From Bacteroidales bacterium (GTDB taxonomy: Bacteria; Bacteroidota; Bacteroidia; Bacteroidales; P3): a stretch of DNA of 59,268 nt. The notes under the pieces were generated by a model, which was given only the letters and a program-made list of their open reading frames with translations, was not told where the DNA came from and did not search any database. Location of the stretch: contig JAEEHQ010000100.1 of NCBI GenBank assembly GCA_016280915.1, positions 1 to 59,268 on the forward strand. Reading direction: 5' to 3'. Made by a program: the position numbers and the translations under genes. Below are positions 53,339-59,268 of the stretch, piece after piece. Within the stretch, counting starts at the first letter, position 1. Each line of letters opens with the position of its first letter.

Positions 53339-56300
53339 ATGAAAAAAGGTTGGAAGATTGCGCTCATCAGCCTGGGCTCCTTGCTGGGGTTGGTGATTGT
53401 TGTTGTCGTAGTGGCTTGCTGGCTGATTTTTACGCCATCCCGCCTAACAGCTATCGTAAACAAGATGGCAGGCGACTACATCACCTGCGAGAATCATTTT
53501 GCTAAAGTCGACCTCACCCTCTTCAAGACCTACCCCAATGTGGGTTTGGATATCGAGGATGTGGTGCTGATCAATCCTTATCAGTTGCCTGACAGCAACG
53601 TGTTGGCAGCCAAGACCGTCCACAACGACACTCTGGCTCATATCGGCAGTCTCACCGTGGGCATCGACCTCAAGGCTTTTCTCAAAGACCGCTCTATCAT
53701 CGTTCGTCAGCTCCGCATCGACGATGCCAAAGCGAACCTTTATACCGCCCCTGACGGTTGGAGTAATCTGAGTATCTTCAAACCTACTCAGGAAGACACC
53801 ACCAAGCAGGAGGAATCCTCTTCGGGATTGCCCGAAACTATCCAATTAGAAAAACTCTCCGTCAACAACTTGGCCGCACAGTACTGCAACCTCCAGCAGA
53901 ATATGTTGGCGCAGGTGTGTAACCTCGACCTCAATTTGAAAGGCTCCTTGGTTGACTCTCAAATGGATGCAGACCTCTCCATGGATGTCGATAGCCTGCT
54001 TGTCGACCTGCTCGACAGCGTCGGTGCAGAGAAAATTTATGCTAACCTTAGCCGTCTCTCCCTTGGTTTGGATGGTGCTGGCACCACCGATAATATTGGC
54101 GGTCACATCAAGCTCTCTGTGCCAAAGGGCGATTTCGTCATGAGTGGCACTCACTACACAACAGAGGCCATGCAGCAGTCTCGCAAAGACCTGCTGGCCC
54201 TCTCCATCCCTTTCCATGCTAATTTAGATGACATGTCCTTCACTTTGAGTGAGAAGTCGCGGCTTAGCCTGACCGACTACGATTTGTCTCTTTGGGGCGA
54301 TGTGGCATTGGCCCATGAAGATGCCCCGATGCAGGTGGATGTGCATTATGCTATCGACCAGTGGCAGGTGGCCGATTTGCTCTCAATCTTGCCTCCTTTC
54401 ATCACTCGCAGCCTTAAGGGAATGGATGTCGATGCCAAAGCCTCCATCCATGGCAGTGCTAAGGGAGTGGTTGCAGAGGGGAGGCTGCCGCTGATAGATG
54501 CTGAGGTGACGCTGCAGAAAGGCTCTTTCGCAGCCCCCAAAATGCTGCCCATGCCTGTCAAGAACATCCAGGCGCAGCTCTCAGCCAACCTCAACCTCTC
54601 CACCGACAGTGCTTTCAAAGGTCCCTCTAATGTGCAGATAACCCAGTTTTCTGCCAAGCTCCAAAAGACCGACTTAGACGTTCAAGGCACTGTTCAAGAT
54701 CTTTTGGGAGACATGTTGGTGGATGCCAACATCAAGGGCAATCTCAACTTACCCGACCTGCGTGCTTTCTTGCCCGACACGATGCCCATCACCCTCAAGG
54801 GTAGATCCAAGGCCGACTTGAAGGTGAAAAGTCGCCTCTCCAGTCTCCAAAAACTCGACCTGAAGAAAATTACCGCTAACGGAACGCTCAAATTCACCCA
54901 GTTGGATGTTATTTACGATAGCATACATGCCCTCTCACCCAAGTTAGACGTTGCTCTGCGTCTCCCCACTAAGAAAACCAGCACAAAGGTTTCCGAGCTG
55001 CTGGGTGCCCACATCACGGGTGGCATGTTGGATGTGGAGATGGCCAACAAGGGGTTGACTGCCAAAGTGGAAGACCCCGATATTCAGGTGGGCATGCCTA
55101 ATATTCTTGACAAGCGTCAGCCTTTGGCAGCAGCCTTCAATATCCGGTTCAGTCGTGTGGATGCCAAGATGGATTCCATGTTGGTTTATTCCGACACACT
55201 CAAGCTCAAAGGCAGCATCAAGAACGATTCTAAACAGGACAATGTCATCAAACAGTGGAACCCCGATTTGGATATCGACATCCACCGCGGCGTGCTCACC
55301 TTGGCCAACATGAGTGACCCATTGCGCCTCACCGACTTCGAGTTCAACTATAAGCCCGAGGTGGTCAACATTGCCCGAGCCGACCTCCTCTGGGGTGTTT
55401 CCGACTATCACTTGCGCGGCAAGGTTTACGGGTTGGAGAATTGGATAAGCCACACCCAGATGCTCACTGGCGATATCTATTTCAATTCTACGTATGCTGA
55501 CATCGACCAACTGATGAATATCCTCAGCGGCATGGGATCTGAAGCCGACACGCTGGCTAAGCAACGCGTGGAAGACAACGTGCCTAAGGAGGCCAATCCC
55601 TTCATCGTACCCAAGGATGTTCGGGTTAAGCTCAACACCCACATACATCGCTGCGTGGCTTTCGGCAACGACCTCAACGACTTGGCTGGCTCCGTCACAC
55701 TCAACGACGGCACCGCCATTCTCGAGCAGGTGGGTTTCACCTGCAAGGCAGCCCGCATGGAGCTCACCGGCATTTACCGCTCGCCTCGTGTCAACAATCT
55801 TTTCGTGGGGCTTGACTTCCACCTTTTGGATATCCAGATCGAGGAACTCTTAGATATGATACCTTCTATCGATACATTGGTGCCTATGCTTGCAGCCTTT
55901 GAGGGCAAAGCCAATTTCCACTTGGCTGCCGAATGCAACCTCGATGCCTACTACAAGCCTAAGATGTCCACCCTCTTGGGTGCTGCTGCCATCAGCGGCA
56001 ACGACTTGGTGGTCATTGACAATGCCACCGTGGCGCAGATGGCCAAACTCCTGCAGTTCAAGAATTGGCGGGAGAAAGACAACAACATCAGTGTCGACAG
56101 CATCAGTGTAGAGGCTCAGGTCTTCCGTAAGGAAATCACAGTGCTTCCTTTCCTGCTCAACCTCCATAACTACCAGCTATGCATTGCTGGTAGCCACAAT
56201 CTATCAGGTAACTGCAACTACCACCTCGAGTTGCTTAAGTGTCCCCTTCCTGCGCGCCTTGCCGTAGATGTTAGAGGAAATATCGCCAAGCCTAACATTG

Positions 56301-56425
56301 CCCTCGGCAAGATACAGTATGCTGAGCTTTATAATCCCGAGAAACAAAACCAACTGCAAGCCCGCACTCTCGAAATCAAACGTCTGGTGCGCCAAGCACT
56401 CGAGGCTAATGTTCGCAAGCAGTAG
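53339..56425 (+). CDS. AsmA-family envelope protein
   Basis: The 1028-residue protein begins with one membrane helix (about 7-30, ALISLGSLLGLVIVVVVVACWLIF) and then TPSRLTAIVNKMAGDYI, the AsmA start block, and FKTYPNVGLDIEDVVLINP. The rest is a very long chain of beta strands, as in the AsmA/TamB/YhdP group, which form grooves that carry phospholipids between the two membranes. A C-terminal AsmA-like part is seen around 850-1010. In Bacteroidota such proteins are common and their individual roles are unknown. It ends the plus-strand run and is followed by a strong hairpin. Confidence 0.85.
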   Translation: MKKGWKIALISLGSLLGLVIVVVVVACWLIFTPSRLTAIVNKMAGDYITCENHFAKVDLTLFKTYPNVGLDIEDVVLINPYQLPDSNVLAAKTVHNDTLAHIGSLTVGIDLKAFLKDRSIIVRQLRIDDAKANLYTAPDGWSNLSIFKPTQEDTTKQEESSSGLPETIQLEKLSVNNLAAQYCNLQQNMLAQVCNLDLNLKGSLVDSQMDADLSMDVDSLLVDLLDSVGAEKIYANLSRLSLGLDGAGTTDNIGGHIKLSVPKGDFVMSGTHYTTEAMQQSRKDLLALSIPFHANLDDMSFTLSEKSRLSLTDYDLSLWGDVALAHEDAPMQVDVHYAIDQWQVADLLSILPPFITRSLKGMDVDAKASIHGSAKGVVAEGRLPLIDAEVTLQKGSFAAPKMLPMPVKNIQAQLSANLNLSTDSAFKGPSNVQITQFSAKLQKTDLDVQGTVQDLLGDMLVDANIKGNLNLPDLRAFLPDTMPITLKGRSKADLKVKSRLSSLQKLDLKKITANGTLKFTQLDVIYDSIHALSPKLDVALRLPTKKTSTKVSELLGAHITGGMLDVEMANKGLTAKVEDPDIQVGMPNILDKRQPLAAAFNIRFSRVDAKMDSMLVYSDTLKLKGSIKNDSKQDNVIKQWNPDLDIDIHRGVLTLANMSDPLRLTDFEFNYKPEVVNIARADLLWGVSDYHLRGKVYGLENWISHTQMLTGDIYFNSTYADIDQLMNILSGMGSEADTLAKQRVEDNVPKEANPFIVPKDVRVKLNTHIHRCVAFGNDLNDLAGSVTLNDGTAILEQVGFTCKAARMELTGIYRSPRVNNLFVGLDFHLLDIQIEELLDMIPSIDTLVPMLAAFEGKANFHLAAECNLDAYYKPKMSTLLGAAAISGNDLVVIDNATVAQMAKLLQFKNWREKDNNISVDSISVEAQVFRKEITVLPFLLNLHNYQLCIAGSHNLSGNCNYHLELLKCPLPARLAVDVRGNIAKPNIALGKIQYAELYNPEKQNQLQARTLEIKRLVRQALEANVRKQ

Positions 56426-56446
56426 AAAGCAACAGGAGGAATAGCC

Positions 56447-56469
56447 CCCCCGAGGGGCACCCTCGGGGG
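56447..56469 (+). terminator. strong GC hairpin behind the AsmA-like gene
   Basis: CCCCCGAGGG and CCCTCGGGGG pair fully around a 3-nt GCA loop, 22 bp after the stop codon at 56425. No T-run follows, so it may act as an mRNA 3' end stabiliser or a terminator that depends on another factor. Confidence 0.65.
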
Positions 56470-56484
56470 AACCGATGAACTAAT

Positions 56485-56652
56485 GGAGGCTTCTATAAAT
56501 TGCCTCGAAAGCAAACTCTCGAAGAAACCTTGCATTTATTGTGAGGTGTATATTGAGCAAATAAACTCAGTGTGTCGGAGTGAAGAAAGTCCTCTGAACT
56601 TTTGATAGCTAAGCATCGCGAAAGCGGAGAAGTCAATGCTCTCAAAATTGGT
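56485..56652 (-). repeat. dispersed repeat, copy 2 (inverted relative to copy 1)
   Basis: Read on the minus strand this matches 34577-34741, with TCTCCGCTTTCGCGATGC and AGGACTTTCTTCACTCCGA kept exactly. It lies between the AsmA-like gene and the repeat-rich secreted protein gene. Differences and small indels between the copies are scattered, so the pair is old or was never identical. Confidence 0.8.
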
Positions 56653-56725
56653 GGTATATAGGTCAAATATACGAAAAAAAATGATTGGCGTATAACAATA
56701 TATAATAACCACAACTTATGAAGAA

Positions 56726-56758
56726 AAAGGTGTCTCGCCTAGAGGGCGAGACACCCTT
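56726..56758. terminator. bidirectional intrinsic terminator
   Basis: GGTGTCTCGCC-TAGA-GGGCGAGACACC with A residues on the left and a T-run on the right. From the minus strand it ends the large secreted protein gene (stop at 56781); from the plus strand it also has a T-run (CCTTTTTC). Confidence 0.85.
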
Positions 56759-56780
56759 TTTCATTTTATAACCCTGTACG

Positions 56781-59268
56781 TTACCGCTTGATGACGCGGC
56801 GCACGGTGTTGCCCTTCTGCAGGCTGATGCGCAGGGCATAGGTACCTGTGGGCAGTTGTGAGATATCGAGTTGGTTGGTGTTGGTGAAGGTGGCCACCAG
56901 ACGACCGGAATGGTCATATACTTCCACTTTCAGCACCCCTTCGGCTCCGATGGTGAGTTTGCCGGTGGTGGGGTTGGGATAGATGGTGATGCCGTCGAGG
57001 TCGGCCACGTCGGCAATGCCCACCTGGTTGATGGTGAGCTGCAGAACGACAATACTGTCGCAGCCTGCTTCGGTCAGACCTTCGTAGACATACTCGCCAC
57101 TCTCGGTGTAAGTCTCACCGTTCCACTCGTAGCTGTTGGTGGCGGTGTCGAAGATGGTGGTGCGGCTACTGTAGTTGATGGTCAGGTGCAGGGTGACGGT
57201 GCTGTCGCAACCATTGGCATTGGTGGTGCTAAAGGAGGGCGTGTTGGTACTCTCGGTGTAGGTAGTGCCGTGCCACTCAAGGCTGTCGCAGGCAGCCAGC
57301 AGCTCGATAGCGGAAGTGCTGTAGTTGAGGGTGAGGTGGAGGATAGTAGTGCTGTCGCATCCAACGGAGTTGGTAGATGTTATAGAATCGATAGAGGAGT
57401 TAGTATAGGTAGTGCCGTTCCAGATGTAGCTATCGCAGGCGGTAACGCTTTCGGTGCTCGTAGTGCTGTAGTTGATGGTCAGCTGCAGAGTGACCGTGCT
57501 GTCGCAGCCCACTGCATTGGTGGTGGTATAGGTGGCAGTGTTGGTCGAGGCGGTGTAGTCGGTGCCATGCCAGGAGTAGCTGTCGCAAGCCGTTGCTGAC
57601 TCAGAACTTGTGGAGCTGCTATTGATGGTAAGATGCAGGGTCACCGTACTGTCGCATCCGGCAGCGTTCAATGTAGTGAAGGTAGGCGTATTGGTCGAAG
57701 TGGTGTAGGCAGTGCCGTGCCAGGTGTAAGAATCGCAGGCCGTCAGTGTCTCCGTCGCACTGTTGCTATAATGGATGGTCAGGTGCAGGGTGACGGTGCT
57801 GTCGCAGCCAGCTGCATTCAACGAAGTGTAGGTGGGCGTGTTGGTCGAAGCCGTGTAGGCAGTGCCGTGCCAGGTGTAGGAGTCGCATGTGGCGATGGTC
57901 TCAGTAGCGGTAGTGCTGTTGTTGATGGTCAGGTGCAGGGTGACGATGCTGTCGCAGCCGGCAGCGTTTAATGAAGTGTAGGTGGGCGTGGTCGTTGAGG
58001 CGGTGTAGGCAGTGCCGTGCCAAGTATAGCTGTCGCAGGCAGTGGCGGTCTCCGTGGCGGTAGTACTATTATTGATAGTAAGATGCAAGGTTACCGTGCT
58101 GTCGCATCCTCCGGTGGCGGTGGTGGAGTAGGTGGGTGTGTTGGTGGAAGTGGTGTAGGTGGTTCCGTGCCAAGTATAGCTGTCGCAGGCGGTGATGGTC
58201 TCAACGGTTGCAAGACTTTGGCTGATGGTCAGATGGAGGGTGGTGACACTGTCGCAACCGGCAGCGTTCAACGAAGTGTAGGTGGGCGTGTTGGTCGAGG
58301 CGGTATAGGTGGTGCCGTGCCAAGTGAAGCTGTTACAAGCGTTCGCTACCTCGATGCCGGAGTTGCTGTAATTGACTGTCAGGTGCAGTGTGACGGTACT
58401 GTCGCATCCAGCGGCATTGGTAGTGGTGATAGAATCGATAGAGGAGTTAGAATAGGTGTTGCCGTGCCAAGTGTAACTGTCGCAGGCTGAGGCTGTCACG
58501 ATGCTTGCAGTGCTGTTGTTGATGGTCAGATGCAGGGTGACAGTGCTGTCGCATCCCACGGCATTGGTTGTTGAGTAGGTAGGCGTATTGGTGGATGCCG
58601 TGTAGGCGGTGCCGTGCCAGGTGTAGGTGTCGCAGGCGGTAGCCGTTACAGTGCTTGTCGAGCTATTGTTGATGGTCAGGTGCAGTGTGACGGTGCTGTC
58701 ACAGCCAGCTGCATTCAACAAGGTGTGGGTAGGCGTGTTGGTCGAGGCCGTGTAGGTGCTACCATGCCACGTATAGGTGTCGCAAGCGGTGAGGGTCTCC
58801 GTACCTGCAGTGCTGTTGTTGATGGTCAGATGCAGAGTGACGGTGCTGTCGCAACCCACGGCATTCGTCGTCGAGTAGGTAGGCGTATTGGTGGATGCCG
58901 TGTAGGCGGTGCCATGCCATGTATAGGTGTCGCAGGCAGTCAGGTTTTCGATAGCTGTGCTGCTGTTGTTGATGGTCAAATGCAAAGTGACAGTGCTGTC
59001 GCAACCCACGGAGTTGGTGGCAGTAAAGGTAGGCGTATGGGTGGAGGCCGTGTAGGTGCTGCCATGCCAAGTATAGGTGTCGCAAGCGGTGGCGTTCACA
59101 ACGCTGCTGCTGGTGGGCCGTACCGTAAGGGCGAGCATGAAGACACTGTCGCAACCATATGAGGTCTGCATGCTGTCCCACAAGGTGTAGGTTCCAGCCG
59201 TGTAGCTGATGGGCAATGTGTTGTGGCCGGTCCATGTAACGGTGGCGTTATCGCAGATGTCGGCGGTC
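56781..59268 (-). CDS. T9SS-secreted repeat protein, 5' end outside the window
   Basis: The frame is open to the window edge, so the N-terminus is missing; at least 828 residues are visible. About thirteen clear units of 50 residues follow one another, each near ACDTYTWHGTAYTASTNTP, a variable run, then GCDSTVTLHLTINNS; degenerate units flank the array at both ends (a partial one near 59160-59268 with ICDNATVTWTG, and one ending GCDSIVVLQLTINQ). Each unit has two Cys, which could form a disulfide. The end, from IYPNPTTGKLTIG to GTYALRISLQKGNTVRRVIKR (region), is a type A C-terminal sorting domain, so the protein goes to the cell surface through the type IX system. An adhesin or structural role is inferred; no catalytic domain is in view. 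Confidence 0.93.
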   Translation of the reverse strand, partial: TADICDNATVTWTGHNTLPISYTAGTYTLWDSMQTSYGCDSVFMLALTVRPTSSSVVNATACDTYTWHGSTYTASTHTPTFTATNSVGCDSTVTLHLTINNSSTAIENLTACDTYTWHGTAYTASTNTPTYSTTNAVGCDSTVTLHLTINNSTAGTETLTACDTYTWHGSTYTASTNTPTHTLLNAAGCDSTVTLHLTINNSSTSTVTATACDTYTWHGTAYTASTNTPTYSTTNAVGCDSTVTLHLTINNSTASIVTASACDSYTWHGNTYSNSSIDSITTTNAAGCDSTVTLHLTVNYSNSGIEVANACNSFTWHGTTYTASTNTPTYTSLNAAGCDSVTTLHLTISQSLATVETITACDSYTWHGTTYTTSTNTPTYSTTATGGCDSTVTLHLTINNSTTATETATACDSYTWHGTAYTASTTTPTYTSLNAAGCDSIVTLHLTINNSTTATETIATCDSYTWHGTAYTASTNTPTYTSLNAAGCDSTVTLHLTIHYSNSATETLTACDSYTWHGTAYTTSTNTPTFTTLNAAGCDSTVTLHLTINSSSTSSESATACDSYSWHGTDYTASTNTATYTTTNAVGCDSTVTLQLTINYSTTSTESVTACDSYIWNGTTYTNSSIDSITSTNSVGCDSTTILHLTLNYSTSAIELLAACDSLEWHGTTYTESTNTPSFSTTNANGCDSTVTLHLTINYSSRTTIFDTATNSYEWNGETYTESGEYVYEGLTEAGCDSIVVLQLTINQVGIADVADLDGITIYPNPTTGKLTIGAEGVLKVEVYDHSGRLVATFTNTNQLDISQLPTGTYALRISLQKGNTVRRVIKR
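57115..59100 (-). repeat. tandem coding repeats with 150-bp period
   Basis: Thirteen 150-bp units encode the 50-residue repeats of the secreted protein. Several are very alike at the DNA level (for example CAGGTGTAGGTGTCGCAGGC-type words recur at 150-bp steps). Such arrays change copy number by recombination or slippage and are also a place where assemblies collapse. Confidence 0.9.

Noticed and set aside
54944..55822. 292-codon minus-strand frame
   Set aside because: Antisense to the AsmA-like gene, which has the membrane helix and family start block.
57115..59100. Regular repeats that might be read as a CRISPR array
   Set aside because: The period is 150 bp, units are coding throughout and there are no unique spacers or cas genes.
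56871..59162. Several long Gly/Val-rich plus-strand frames
   Set aside because: They are antisense to the 150-bp repeats of the secreted protein; their repeat nature is a mirror of it.

Overview
The window comes from a member of the Bacteroidota, most likely the order Bacteroidales. The evidence is a type IX secretion sorting domain at the end of the last gene, promoters of the Bacteroidota type (TTTG, about 19 bp, then TAnnTTTG), a short primary-type sigma factor without region 1.1, an SRP RNA of Bacteroidota type, DUF4230 and DUF5723 family proteins, and an RHS protein ending in a toxin-like domain. There is no rRNA or tRNA gene, so genus cannot be fixed. I saw no plasmid, phage, IS element or CRISPR array.

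Layout. Positions 1-2900: the 3' end of an RHS polymorphic toxin with an HExxH tip, an overlapping lipoprotein that may be its immunity protein, and about 1.3 kb of non-coding DNA full of repeated blocks. Positions 2911-7284 (+): a His-tailed membrane protein, a 660-bp gap with a textbook promoter and a strongly foldable RNA, a divergent sigma-70 factor, and a pseudokinase fused to an AAA+ ATPase. Positions 7289-20070 (-): housekeeping genes prfB, a ZIP transporter, SRP RNA (ffs), mltG, an acetyltransferase, recG, coaD, an outer-membrane barrel, a glycosyltransferase fusion, topA and a TPR protein. Positions 20340-27037 (-): an RND efflux operon (tetR, tolC-like, adaptor, pump, PII-like protein). 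Next come yajC and a two-gene chromate-type transporter.

Positions 28885-50594 (-): aroA with a sigma-54 activator, dnaG, miaA, cca, a MORN-like lipoprotein, der, an outer-membrane protein and lipoprotein pair, two adjacent DUF4230 genes, a secreted esterase, a peptide-binding protein, an MTA/SAH-deaminase-like amidohydrolase, atpD-atpC, dprA and a NUDIX hydrolase. Positions 50664-56425 (+): pyrE, an FGE-like protein, hpt, a small lipoprotein and a large AsmA-like protein. From 56781 to the window end (-) lies a secreted adhesin-like protein built of about thirteen 50-residue repeats.

Most interesting points: the sigma factor plus pseudokinase-AAA pair behind a structured RNA; the apparent use of AUC as start codon by both recG and miaA; an inverted pair of about 170-bp dispersed repeats 22 kb apart; the RHS metallopeptidase tip; and a palindrome over the efflux-operon promoter that fits a TetR operator.
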